This document shows, one piece after another, positions 19,534-27,499 of a stretch of 64,000 nt of DNA; within the stretch, counting starts at the first letter, position 1, and every line of letters begins with the position of its first letter. The stretch comes from Alteromonadales bacterium alter-6D02 (lineage in GTDB: Bacteria; Pseudomonadota; Gammaproteobacteria; Enterobacterales; Psychrobiaceae). Position numbers and translations under genes: made by a program. The DNA is taken from assembly GCA_002835545.1 (NCBI GenBank), contig PIZK01000007.1, positions 1 to 64,000 of the forward strand, given 5' to 3'. The notes beneath the pieces were generated by a model. It had not been told where the DNA came from and did not search any database. It saw only the letters and a program-made list of their open reading frames with translations.

Positions 19534-19846
19534 GGTTTACTCAATTAAAAGGCGATTAAAAGATGTTCTATCACAAAGAAAGCTTTGCAAAATAATCGCT
19601 TAGTGTACGGCATCAGTGAAACAAAACAATCAGACTAATGAGCTAGGCAACCGTTCGTTTATTGATTAAATTCAGTATGATAATGAGCAATACCTTTTAA
19701 TTAATCGGCTAAATAAGTAACTAATCAGAGCAGCACTTCTACAGATTTGTAGTATAGTGGCTGCAAAATTGTATCAATGAAAGTTTTTATTCTTTAAGGT
19801 ACAACGACTGACACAATCAACTAACTAAGTAAAAAGAGTTATATCA
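19534..19846. other. divergent intergenic region between TSUP permease and fabV
   Basis: 313 bp of AT-rich DNA between divergent genes, which must hold both promoters. I see no convincing riboswitch or long palindrome. The fabV start has only a weak Shine-Dalgarno (AAAGAG, 8 nt before the ATG). Confidence 0.5.
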
Positions 19847-21046
19847 ATGATAATCAAGCCTAAAATTCGTGGTTTCATCTGTACCACTACTCATCCAACT
19901 GGCTGTGAAGCAAACATTAAGCAGCAAATTGAATTTACCAAAGCGCAACCAAAATTAGAAAATGCACCTAAAAATGTATTAGTGATTGGTTCTTCAAGCG
20001 GCTACGGTATGCCATCACGTATCAGTGCAGCTTTTGGCGGCGGCGCTAACACCATTGGTGTTTTCTTTGAAAAAGCGGGTACTGAACGTAAAACAGGTAC
20101 TGCGGGTTATTACAACGCTGCGGCTTTTGATAAAGCGGCTCATGAAGCTGGCTTATACGCAAAGAGCTTTAATGGCGACGCCTTCTCACACGAAGCAAAA
20201 GCGAAAGTTATTGAAACAATTAAAGAAGACTTAGGTCAAATCGACTTAATCATCTATTCTCTTGCTGCACCAGTACGTAAACTACCTGACAGCGGTGAAG
20301 TGATTCGTTCTTGCCTAAAACCTATTGGTGAAACATACACTTCTACAGCAATCGACACCAACAAAGACACTATTATTGAAGCGTCAATCGAGCCAGCAAC
20401 ACAAGCTGAAATTGATGACACGGTTACAGTAATGGGCGGTGAAGATTGGGAATTATGGGTTAACACGCTACACGAAGCGGGCGTTTTAACTGATGATTGT
20501 AAAACAGTTGCCTACAGCTACATCGGTACTGAGCTTACTTGGCCTATCTATTGGGATGGCGCATTAGGTAAAGCTAAGGAAGATTTAGATCGTGCAGCAT
20601 CAGCATTGAACACTAAGCTTTCAAGCACTGGCGGTCAAGCTAACGTTGCTGTATTAAAATCTGTAGTAACTCAAGCAAGTTCAGCAATTCCTGTTATGCC
20701 ACTATACATCTCAATGGCATTTAAAGTGATGAAAGAACACGGTATTCACGAAGGCTGTATGGATCAAGTGTTCCGTTTATTTAGTACTAAACTTTACACC
20801 AATGAGCAAAACATCGAGACTGATGATAAAAATCGTTTCCGTCTTGACGACTGGGAACTGCGCGATGACATTCAACAAGCGTGTCGCGATATTTGGCCAC
20901 AAGTCACCAGCGAAAACATTTTCGAACTAACCGACTACGCTGGTTATAAGAAAGAGTTCTTACAATTATTCGGCTTTGAAGTTGACGGTGTTGATTACGA
21001 CGCTGATACTAACCCACAAGTTGAATTTGACGTTATCGATATTTAA
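19847..21046 (+). CDS. fabV: trans-2-enoyl-CoA/ACP reductase FabV
   Basis: NADH-dependent enoyl reductase that completes each round of fatty-acid elongation; triclosan-tolerant alternative to FabI. 399 aa, full length. The N-terminus [12 protein letters not shown] is typical, followed by the dinucleotide motif GSSSGYG at 48-54. The catalytic Y-x8-K is Y235 and K244. GGEDWELW also matches the family. It lies far from the fab cluster at 44.8-50.4 kb, and no fabI is visible in the window. A strong terminator follows. Its last ~50 bp and the downstream 425 bp are duplicated at 24.95 and 26.62 kb, and cassettes begin just after this region. Confidence 0.97.
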   Translation: MIIKPKIRGFICTTTHPTGCEANIKQQIEFTKAQPKLENAPKNVLVIGSSSGYGMPSRISAAFGGGANTIGVFFEKAGTERKTGTAGYYNAAAFDKAAHEAGLYAKSFNGDAFSHEAKAKVIETIKEDLGQIDLIIYSLAAPVRKLPDSGEVIRSCLKPIGETYTSTAIDTNKDTIIEASIEPATQAEIDDTVTVMGGEDWELWVNTLHEAGVLTDDCKTVAYSYIGTELTWPIYWDGALGKAKEDLDRAASALNTKLSSTGGQANVAVLKSVVTQASSAIPVMPLYISMAFKVMKEHGIHEGCMDQVFRLFSTKLYTNEQNIETDDKNRFRLDDWELRDDIQQACRDIWPQVTSENIFELTDYAGYKKEFLQLFGFEVDGVDYDADTNPQVEFDVIDI

Positions 21047-21471
21047 TCGATTCGTTAACTGCTCTACAAAAGTTTCACAGTCATTGTGAAGTGACCCCCA
21101 GCCATTGGACATTCCGATGACTGGGGGTCTTTTTGTATTAAAGTATCAAAGGGGTTAATTGAACACTCACGAAGCGAACTCAGCAAATACACCCTCTCTC
21201 GACTAGCTACAGAGATAATTTTTCTAACCAACCTCCTTTACTCACTTTATCGATAAAAAAACCTCATTAAACACTAGCTTTATATACAGCCCTTTAGGTT
21301 TATTACAATTTGCAGCATTAACATACTTTTTTGACAGCTAATAAGAGGAAAGAAATAGCGAGAAACATATAATTAATTGTAATAAAAGCATATTTACGCT
21401 AAGTTTCTCTTTTAAAATCGGCTACGCGAGACGAACAAATATCGCGGTCGTCGCCGTACAATAAGCTGTTA
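20998..21471 (+). repeat. fabV-tail repeat, copy 1 (native), ending at cassette junction GTTA
   Basis: Covers the last 49 bp of fabV, its terminator and a ~330-bp AT-rich leader with no ORF, ending ATAAGCTGTTA. Copies 2 (24949-25421) and 3 (26624-27128) match it over this whole length, roughly nine bases in ten by eye. All three diverge immediately after GTTA, where a different cassette starts each time. Just upstream of the junction an imperfect inverted repeat (TACGCGAGACGA / TCGTCGCCGTA) could fold. The junction therefore behaves like an integron recombination point (G^TTA), attI-like or attC-like. Confidence 0.85.
21093..21135 (+). terminator. fabV rho-independent terminator
   Basis: GACCCCCAG (21093-21101) pairs perfectly with CTGGGGGTC (21121-21129), followed by TTTTT. 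It is conserved, with changes, in both downstream fabV-tail copies. Confidence 0.88.
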
Positions 21472-21519
21472 GCACTACAGGCAGGGTTAATCACAATCTG
21501 ATGAAAAGTTTTATACATA

Positions 21520-22725
21520 ATGTTATTTGATAAAGATCGTCACGAACCTCTCACCAAAACCTCATGGGATAAAAATATTGTGCAGGCAGAAATATCGTCA
21601 ATTATCGATGATATTCAGCGCTCACTATTACCTGATGCTTGTTGGCCCACGCATCCACTTGATGCAGAAAGCTACCCTAGAGTTGGGCCTAAATGGTCCG
21701 CATACGCAGGGGCTGCAGGCACAATTCACGCTTTACAAATCCTTAACGAATATGGATATAAAGTAAATGATTTGTCAGGGTTAATTGAAGGTGTTTACCA
21801 GTCTTTTTTGAAAACACCTGATGTATCAGTAGAGCCGGGCTTACAAATAGGTGAACTCGGCATACTAATGCCCGCAATGTTAGTGCAACCTGATAATGAA
21901 AAATTATCAAGACTAGTTATGCGATGCATGGAAGATACTATAGATCTTCCTCTGTATGAAATAACTTCTGGACAAAGTGGAATGATGCATGCTGCCCTAG
22001 CTCTTTATCGGAAGTCGGGTAAAAGTCATTGGAAAGATTTGTTTGTTAAGGGCGCAAAGTCATTAATGGATAACTGGACACAAGATACCGAGACGGGCGA
22101 ATGGCTTTGGCAAAGCCAAGTATTTGGGCCTAAGCGGCATTATTATGGTGCTTGCCATGGTATAACTGGCAATGCCAATATTCTTTTACAAGGCGCTGAT
22201 TTATTACCCGAGGGTTACACCGAAATGATAATTAAGCGTACGGTTGCTACTTTAAATATTTCAGTAAAACAAAAAGATAACTTAGCAAATTGGACGCTCT
22301 GTACTAAACCAAATATTGATAAATTGCTTGTTCAATGGTGTCACGGAGCAGCAGGTGTTGTTACAGCAATGTCAAGAACACCAGCGATTGATTCACCTGA
22401 ATCTAAACTACTTGATGAGTTGTTAGACGAAACGGGGGAGCTAGTTTGGCAAGCAGGGCCTCTCCTAAAAGGTTCTAATATCTGTCATGGGACATCTGGT
22501 AACGGTTACGCCTTTTTGTATTTGTACCAAAAAACGGGGAAGTCGGTATGGCTTGAGAGAGCAAGAAAATTCGCAATGCACTCTATTGAGCAGTGCCAGA
22601 AAGCACGCTTGCATTACGGGCAAGGCCGATTTACCTTATGGACTGGAGACGCTGGGCTTGCAATATATTTATATCATTGCATGTATCCTGAAAAAGCGGC
22701 TATACCGGGCTTGGATTTATTTTAA
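21520..22725 (+). CDS. LanC-like (lanthionine synthetase C family) protein, cassette gene
   Basis: 401 aa, an alpha/alpha-barrel LanC-like protein. All three zinc ligands are present: C274 (WCHG), C322 and H323 (CHGTSG). A further CHG occurs at 212-214. LanC enzymes add Cys thiols to dehydroamino acids; stand-alone homologues (LanCL-like) can act on glutathione or damaged proteins. No LanB, LanM or precursor peptide gene is nearby, so lantibiotic synthesis is unlikely. First cassette of the array: it begins 49 bp after the GTTA junction and is followed 8 bp after its stop by an attC. No strong ribosome-binding site is visible. Confidence 0.85.
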   Translation: MLFDKDRHEPLTKTSWDKNIVQAEISSIIDDIQRSLLPDACWPTHPLDAESYPRVGPKWSAYAGAAGTIHALQILNEYGYKVNDLSGLIEGVYQSFLKTPDVSVEPGLQIGELGILMPAMLVQPDNEKLSRLVMRCMEDTIDLPLYEITSGQSGMMHAALALYRKSGKSHWKDLFVKGAKSLMDNWTQDTETGEWLWQSQVFGPKRHYYGACHGITGNANILLQGADLLPEGYTEMIIKRTVATLNISVKQKDNLANWTLCTKPNIDKLLVQWCHGAAGVVTAMSRTPAIDSPESKLLDELLDETGELVWQAGPLLKGSNICHGTSGNGYAFLYLYQKTGKSVWLERARKFAMHSIEQCQKARLHYGQGRFTLWTGDAGLAIYLYHCMYPEKAAIPGLDLF

Positions 22726-22733
22726 GTATATAG

Positions 22734-22832
22734 TGCTAACAAGCTGTTAAACAAGGACAAAAACAGTTGGTTTTTGCTCCTTCGTCGCTTATTTTAATCA
22801 ACTATTTTTTGCCTGTTAACAGGGCGTTATGT
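22734..22832 (+). repeat. attC-like site 1 (~99 bp class)
   Basis: R''-like TGCTAAC at 22734 and R' GTTATGT at 22826-22832. The arms AACAAGCTGTTAAACA..CAAAAACAGTTG and CAACTATTTTTTGCC..TGTTAACAGGGCGTT pair with the unpaired spacer and bulges typical of VCR-like attC hairpins. It follows the LanC-like cassette gene. Confidence 0.85.
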
Positions 22833-22860
22833 GCCAGTAAGGATCGGAGATTACAGATAA

Positions 22861-23352
22861 ATGTCAGTAAAGAATATCAATGACAGGATCCCTTCCTACA
22901 AAAAAGCGTTTGCTAGCGGGGAAATACAAGAAATTTATCAAAGCCTTGTTGGGAGAATACAAGGTCTCAGAACAGAGTTTAATAAAAACTATAAGGGGCA
23001 ATTTTCGGTTGCAAATATACTACACGGCTATATCGACTTTACTTACTTTTATTTGCAAAACGATTTCCTTAAAAAACGTAAGCTCAAATTGGCAATTGTG
23101 CTTAATCACCAAGAAGCACGTTTCGAGTTATGGCTGCTGGGTCAAACAAAAGATGTACAGATCAACTATTGGAAAAAGTTACAGGGTGTTAGTTGGGTAA
23201 ACGAAAACTTAATGCCAGAGTGGTCTATCTTTGAAATTGTCATGCTTGCTAACCCAGATTTTGACAATCCCAAGGTTTTATCAGATTCTATTCAAAGTAA
23301 ATTTAATACTTTGTCAGAAGAGATTTTTGAAGTATTGAAAAAATATGAGTAA
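22861..23352 (+). CDS. uncharacterised cassette protein (163 aa)
   Basis: 163 aa, no signal peptide or TM segment, mixed alpha/beta composition with motifs GYIDFTYFY and ARFELWLLGQ. I do not recognise a characterised family; it resembles hypothetical proteins common in integron cassettes. The weak GGAG-like (GATCGGAG) is 12 nt before the ATG. The gene lies between attC 1 and attC 2 in the cassette orientation. Confidence 0.8.
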   Translation: MSVKNINDRIPSYKKAFASGEIQEIYQSLVGRIQGLRTEFNKNYKGQFSVANILHGYIDFTYFYLQNDFLKKRKLKLAIVLNHQEARFELWLLGQTKDVQINYWKKLQGVSWVNENLMPEWSIFEIVMLANPDFDNPKVLSDSIQSKFNTLSEEIFEVLKKYE

Positions 23353-23355
23353 TGC

Positions 23356-23410
23356 ACATAACAAACAAGAATAGGTGTCGCGCAGCCGACACCTTATTCG
23401 GGTGTTGGAC
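23356..23410 (+). repeat. attC-like site 2 (55-bp class)
   Basis: R'' ACATAAC (23356-23362) and R' GTTGGAC (23404-23410, fits GTTRRRY). Between them GAATAGGTGTCG pairs with CGACACCTTATTC, with a one-base bulge. Nearly identical sites occur at 26190, 28286 and 30180. Confidence 0.8.
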
Positions 23411-23984
23411 AAGCCCGAAGCCCTTCTTTTTATAGTAAATAGTGCAAGGTGTACCAGTGGTGATCAAGCCTAAATAATAAACTCAAGCCAAGTCGTGTTA
23501 GTGCATAACGTGTGTTCACGTTATATCAAGTGGTTAGCTATTTTTAGTTGTTGTTCTTCTCATATTGCTCCTCTCATTTTGTTGATGCCATTCTCCTTAT
23601 TCTCGGTATCGCTTAGCTGGTTCGCGTGATGCCACTTCAGTGGCAACAAGGACAAATGCGTTTAGCGCGTGGTGGTGTCGGTTGGAATAATTAAGGGACA
23701 TGCATTAATTTCCCTCTTCTCACTGGGCTTGTAATTATGGTGATATGTTTATGCCTGTCTTTTATTTCTTTCTGTGACGGGACGCACCTCGCGGACATAA
23801 GCATCAATGGTTGATGGGCGTTTACCTAGCACGCGAAGGTTGGTAAGATATTGTTGATAAAGGGTATTAAAGCGTTGTTGTTCGGCGGTGTTCATCGTGA
23901 TGTCTCCAGTTAAAACGCACCAAGTGGTGGTTTATCTGGTTAAGTATGAACAACCGCGAGTATACTCTGCCGCGGAGCGGCTTC
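23411..23984. mobile_element. decayed IS91-type element remnant (copy A)
   Basis: 574 bp between two attC sites. The left part (23411-23620) matches 26245-26380, which flanks a recognisable IS91 transposase C-terminus, and includes the sequence just beyond the transposase stop. Around 23665-23690 a scrap with the same TGGTGGTGTCGGTTG string remains. The right part holds the tyrosine-recombinase fragment. There is no intact gene. I infer an IS91-family insertion that lost most of its transposase. Confidence 0.6.
23749..23895 (-). pseudogene. N-terminal fragment of a tyrosine recombinase
   Basis: 48-aa minus-strand frame beginning MNTAEQQRFNTLYQQYL and containing LRVLGKRPSTIDAYVREVR, the N-terminal SAM-like DNA-binding segment of phage/IS91-linked integrases. 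It stops before any catalytic Arg/Tyr region, so it is non-functional. A similar start region recurs at 29465-29565. Such integrase genes commonly sit next to IS91-family transposase genes. Confidence 0.6.
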
Positions 23985-24086
23985 GTTCAACAAGAATTTA
24001 AAGCGGGACTGCTAACAGTTTGCTCGGTTTCGCTACGCTACACAATTTTAGCAAACTATTATCAGTCCCTTAAATGGGCGTTATAC
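23985..24086 (+). repeat. attC-like site 3 (~100-bp VCR-like class)
   Basis: R'' GTTCAAC (23985-23991) and R' GTTATAC (24080-24086). AATTTAAAGCGGGACTG..AGTTTGCT pairs with AGCAAACT..CAGTCCCTTAAAT, with extrahelical bases and a ~25-nt loop. Almost identical to site 6 at 27802. It precedes the esterase cassette. Confidence 0.85.
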
Positions 24087-24102
24087 GCAAAACGGAGTTT
24101 GG

Positions 24103-24939
24103 GTGAAATTTCTACCTTATATTTTCATATTTCTTTTCATTAATTCTATTCAATTAGTCAAAGCTCAAGATAGAAATACCTTTGAAATTCCTCGAAGTAA
24201 TGTTATCGAGATTCAAGATCCTGATTCCGGAAGGGTTTACCCTCTTTTTATAAAATTACCACGCTCATATAACAGCCAAGAAGATAAGTCATATCCTGTT
24301 ATCTACTTAACCGACGCATGGTATAGTTTCCAAATTGTATCTGGCGCTACTAGATTTCCAATGAATACAGGAAAAATGAAAGAGGCAATAATTGTCGGGA
24401 TTTCATACTCAAAAGGATCTAAAGGCCCCTCTAGTCGGATTCGTGACTATACTCATACTGAAGATTCAAGCTGGAAGTTTCAAACAGGAAAAGCGAAAGA
24501 ACATATTAGTTTTATTGAAAAGTCAGTTTTCCCTTTCATTGAAAAAAACTACAGAGTAAATGAATCTAGGACTTTTGTTGGTAATTCACTTGGTGGACTA
24601 TTTGGGGCATACATATTATTTACTAAACCTGATATGTTTAATAATTATGTCCTAGGCAGCCCATCTGTTTGGTTTAAAGATAATGATATTCTTAAAATTA
24701 AAACAGATCCTAATTTAAATAAGCACAAGGTGTTTATTGCTGTTGGTGCTAATGAGACTATTCAACTGGATTCGCCAAAACACGACATGGTTAAAGGTGC
24801 AAAGGAACTTGAGTTGAAGCTATCAGGTGAATTATTCCCTAATACAAAAGTAAAGCTATTAACTATTCAAGGCGCAAATCATGAAACTGCGTTCCCAACT
24901 ACTGCAATTCAAGGGTTGTATTGGCTGTTCAAAGAGTAG
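24103..24939 (+). CDS. secreted alpha/beta-hydrolase esterase (Fes/EstD-like), cassette gene
   Basis: 278 aa. A signal peptide (hydrophobic 3-19, VKA-Q) precedes an esterase-D-fold hydrolase: FVGNSLGGLFGAY carries the nucleophile Ser, and GANHETAFP supplies the C-terminal His. Relatives hydrolyse siderophores or peptides linked by esters; the substrate here is unknown. Start is GTG at 24103 with GGAG 5 nt upstream. It follows attC 3, but no attC follows: fabV-tail copy 2 begins 10 bp after its stop, so the cassette's own attC has been lost and integrase could not excise it alone. Confidence 0.85.
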   Translation: MKFLPYIFIFLFINSIQLVKAQDRNTFEIPRSNVIEIQDPDSGRVYPLFIKLPRSYNSQEDKSYPVIYLTDAWYSFQIVSGATRFPMNTGKMKEAIIVGISYSKGSKGPSSRIRDYTHTEDSSWKFQTGKAKEHISFIEKSVFPFIEKNYRVNESRTFVGNSLGGLFGAYILFTKPDMFNNYVLGSPSVWFKDNDILKIKTDPNLNKHKVFIAVGANETIQLDSPKHDMVKGAKELELKLSGELFPNTKVKLLTIQGANHETAFPTTAIQGLYWLFKE

Positions 24940-24948
24940 TGATAATTG

Positions 24949-25421
24949 CGACGCTGATACTAACCCACAAGTTGAATTTGACGTTATCGATATTTAATCG
25001 ATTCACTAACTGCTCTATAAAAGTTTCACAGTCATTGTGAAGTGACTCCCAGCCATTGGACACCCCGATGATTGGGGGTCTTTTTTTATTAAACTATCAA
25101 AGGGGTTAATTGAACACTCACGAAACGAACTCAGCAAATACACCCTTTCTCGACTGGCTACAGAGATAATTTTTCTAACCAGCCCCCTTTACTCACTTTA
25201 TCGATAAAAATTACATTGAACACCGGCTTTACATACTGCCCTTTAGGTTTATTACAATTTGCAGCATTAACATACTTTTTTGGCCGCTAAGTAAGAAGAA
25301 AGAAATAGCGATATACATATAATTGCTTGTAATAAAAATATATTTGCGCTAAGTTTCTCTTTTAAAATCAGCTACGCGAGACGAACAAATATCGCAGTCG
25401 TCGCCGTACAATAAGCTGTTA
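24949..25421 (+). repeat. fabV-tail repeat, copy 2
   Basis: Begins within the fabV coding end (ACGCTGATACTAACCC), keeps the last 48 coding bases and the terminator (25044-25087, one weakened pair), and runs to ATAAGCTGTTA at 25421. It is truncated from fabV, so it encodes nothing. It shares several variants with copy 3 and not with copy 1 (for example AAAAATTACATTGAACACCGG and TTTTGGCCGCTAAG), so copies 2 and 3 are closer relatives. Confidence 0.88.
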
Positions 25422-25439
25422 GGTACTCAGGGAAGAATT

Positions 25440-25883
25440 ATGCAATCCAAAGTATATAGATCGTTAGCTTTAGCATTTTCATTTGGTGTTATTTTTTATG
25501 CTCTATTGGTTACAGCTTGGGGTTATATCCCTCTATTTAATCCTATAACTAATTGGTTATTAGATAACTTTGCAGGTTATCAATGGATTAGTGCATTGAT
25601 TTATTTTCACGATTTTATACTAAATATTGTGTTGGGCTTTCCTTTGGCACTCTTAATTCATGTGCTAAAACCTAAGCGTTATTTATTGTATTTAGCGGTT
25701 GCTCTTTTGCCCGCTTTTATTTGGTCAAATAGCGCTTGGATCAATAATCCAAGTTTTTATGAGCATTGGACTTCAATTGTTATAGGGTGGGCAACAAGTC
25801 TTTTTAGTGTGCCAATAGCATTGTTTATAATTTGTTGGTATAACAAACACGTACCTAACAAGGGCATTAATCGGATTCCGTAA
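25440..25883 (+). CDS. four-TM membrane protein, cassette gene
   Basis: 147 aa, about four TM segments (9-28, 45-72, 83-97, 115-137), no recognised family. It begins 19 bp after the fabV-tail copy 2 junction, with GGGAAG 4 nt before its ATG. It is followed after 6 bp by a lipoprotein gene in the same cassette, so this cassette carries two genes. Confidence 0.75.
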   Translation: MQSKVYRSLALAFSFGVIFYALLVTAWGYIPLFNPITNWLLDNFAGYQWISALIYFHDFILNIVLGFPLALLIHVLKPKRYLLYLAVALLPAFIWSNSAWINNPSFYEHWTSIVIGWATSLFSVPIALFIICWYNKHVPNKGINRIP

Positions 25884-25889
25884 GCAGTC

Positions 25890-26195
25890 ATGTTTCGTGT
25901 AATATTTTCGTTCGTGATTATAATCTTAATTTTTGGTTGTAGTGATTCAACTCAACAACTTACTCCAAAAATGGAAAAAATGGCTACTCAAACTGTCATT
26001 AAATATTTAGAACGAAATGATTTACCGAATGAGAATTTGGTTGTATCAATATCAAAAAATAGAGCTATTGCCGATTTTTCATTCATGTATACAGGCAGTG
26101 GGCGTTGTATTAATTTTATTGTTAAGTGTTATGGAAATGACTGTACTAGTTTGCAAAAATATCCGTACGATGAGCACGGAGAAAAGTGCCCATAA
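25890..26195 (+). CDS. small lipoprotein, cassette gene
   Basis: 101 aa with a lipoprotein signal (hydrophobic 4-15, lipobox IFGC, Cys17). The mature part has several Cys (RCINFIVKCYGNDC), suggesting disulfides in the periplasm. No known family. The stop codon lies inside the R'' box of the following attC, a usual cassette arrangement. Function unknown; it probably shares a transcript with the membrane protein upstream. Confidence 0.7.
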   Translation: MFRVIFSFVIIILIFGCSDSTQQLTPKMEKMATQTVIKYLERNDLPNENLVVSISKNRAIADFSFMYTGSGRCINFIVKCYGNDCTSLQKYPYDEHGEKCP

Positions 26196-26244
26196 CAAAC
26201 AAGAATAGGTGTCGCGCAGCCGACACCTTATTCGGGTGTTGAAC
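26190..26244 (+). repeat. attC-like site 4 (55-bp class)
   Basis: R'' CCATAAC (26190-26196), R' GTTGAAC (26238-26244, fits GTTRRRY). The hairpin arms are the same as in site 2. The downstream ~35 bp (AAGCCCGAAGCCCTTC...) also match those after site 2. Confidence 0.8.
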
Positions 26245-26370
26245 AAGCCCGAAGCCCTTCCTTTTATAGTAAATAGTGCAAGGTGTTCACGTGATATCAA
26301 GTGGTTAGCTATTTTCAGTTGTTGTTCTTCTCATATTGCTCCTCTTATTTTGTTGATGCCATTCTTCTTA

Positions 26371-26622
26371 TTATCGGTACCGCTTAGCGCGTGGTGGTGT
26401 CGGTTGAGGGGCTGGAACGAGCCAGTATGTTAGCGATAACAACAGGCTGAGGATACGCAAGCGTAAGGCTTTGGCGTTACCGTGTAAAAAACCGTAATCA
26501 CGTACTCGCTGTAACCCCTTAGGCAGCACATGCTGCAAGATAAGCCATAAAAACTTGAGTGTAGGTAAGGTACGATACTTACGTGTTTTCGTTTGACTGT
26601 CTTGGTCGCTAAATGTCACGGT
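26371..26622 (-). pseudogene. C-terminal fragment of an IS91-family transposase
   Basis: Minus-strand frame with YRTLPTLKFLWLILQHVLP and GLQRVRDYGFLHGNAKALRLRI, the C-terminal signature of IS91-type (Y2, rolling-circle) transposases. It ends PRAKRYR at 26371. The N-terminal catalytic part is missing. The frame runs on to an ATG at 26646, but its first eight codons are antisense to the fabV fragment, so the junction at about 26623 is a breakpoint. IS91 elements can mobilise flanking DNA by one-ended transposition, which may explain how a fabV tail came to lie here. Confidence 0.8.
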
Positions 26623-26623
26623 A

Positions 26624-27128
26624 GACTGGGAACTGCGCGATGACATTCAACAAGCGTGTCGCGATATTTGGCCACAAGTTGAATTTGACGTTATCGATAT
26701 TTAATCGATTCGCTAACTGCACTACAAAAGTTTCACAGTCATTGCAAATTGCCCCCCAGCCATTGGACACTCCGATGACTGGGGGTCTTTTTTTATTAAA
26801 GTATCAAAGGGGTTAATTGAACACTCACGAAACGAACTTAGCAAATACACCCTCTCTCGACTGACTACAGAGATAATTTTTCTAACCAGCCCCCTTTGCT
26901 CACTTTATCGATAAAAATTACATTGAACACCGGCTTTACACTCTGCCCTTTAGGTTTATTACAATTTGCAGCATTAACATACTTTTTTGGCCGCTAAGTA
27001 AGAAGAAAGAAATAGCGATAAACATATAATCGCTTGTAATAAAAACATATTTACGCTAAGTTTCTCTTTTAAAATCAGCTACTCGAGACGAACAAATATC
27101 GCAGTCGTCACCGTACAATAAGCTGTTA
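26624..27128 (+). repeat. fabV-tail repeat, copy 3 (longer, with internal deletion)
   Basis: Starts further inside fabV than copy 2, matching fabV from 20849. It jumps from the first CCACAAGT (20897) to the second (21014), a clean 117-bp deletion between 8-bp direct repeats. It then follows the tail, the terminator (near 26750-26795) and the leader to AAGCTGTTA at 27128. It adjoins the IS91 transposase fragment on its left and a new cassette on its right. Confidence 0.88.
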
Positions 27129-27145
27129 TTTCGCTAGTGAGATTT

Positions 27146-27370
27146 ATGGACGACGTTGAGATTAAATTAACAAAGGATGAAGCATTAGTGCTTTTTGATT
27201 TCCTCTCACGTTTTTCCAACGAAGATAAATTGAGTATTCATGACAAAGCAGAGGAACGCGCATTGTGGAACCTAACCTGTTTATTTGAAAAGTCTCTTCC
27301 TGAGCCTTTTTCTAAAGAGTGGCAATCCATAATTGAAGGTGCGAGAAATAGACTGCGAGATGATACATAA
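27146..27370 (+). CDS. small acidic cassette protein (74 aa)
   Basis: 74 aa, starting MDDVEIKLTKDEALVLFDFL and rich in Glu/Asp, predicted helical, no TM segment. It resembles short hypothetical proteins widely found in cassettes and genomic islands. I chose the ATG at 27146, with GTGAG 4 nt upstream, over an in-frame GTG at 27137. First gene after fabV-tail copy 3. Confidence 0.75.
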   Translation: MDDVEIKLTKDEALVLFDFLSRFSNEDKLSIHDKAEERALWNLTCLFEKSLPEPFSKEWQSIIEGARNRLRDDT

Positions 27371-27375
27371 TCGCG

Positions 27376-27485
27376 AAATAACAAGCCCATGAAGGCTGAT
27401 TCGCAACGCTGTCACATTGATTGAAGAGAACAAAAGGCGCAATCAATACGCCAGCATTGCTCTCGGCTTATAGGGGCGGTATATT
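27376..27485 (+). repeat. attC-like site 5 (~110 bp, degenerate R')
   Basis: R'' AAATAAC (27376-27382). The right end GGGGCGGTATAT departs from GTTAT. The arms AACGCTGTCACATTGATT and AATCAATACGCCAGCATT pair well around a ~17-nt loop, and GGCTGA pairs imperfectly with TCGGCTTAT. Structure supports an attC with a mutated R' box. Confidence 0.65.
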
Positions 27486-27499
27486 TACGAGGAGATTCA

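Noticed and set aside
21047-21519. Small RNA or riboswitch in the fabV leader
   Set aside because: Conservation among the three copies is explained by duplication; no known riboswitch core could be recognised.
23749-23895. Integron integrase (intI)
   Set aside because: Only an N-terminal SAM-like segment exists, it lies on the opposite strand within IS91-type debris, and no catalytic residues remain.
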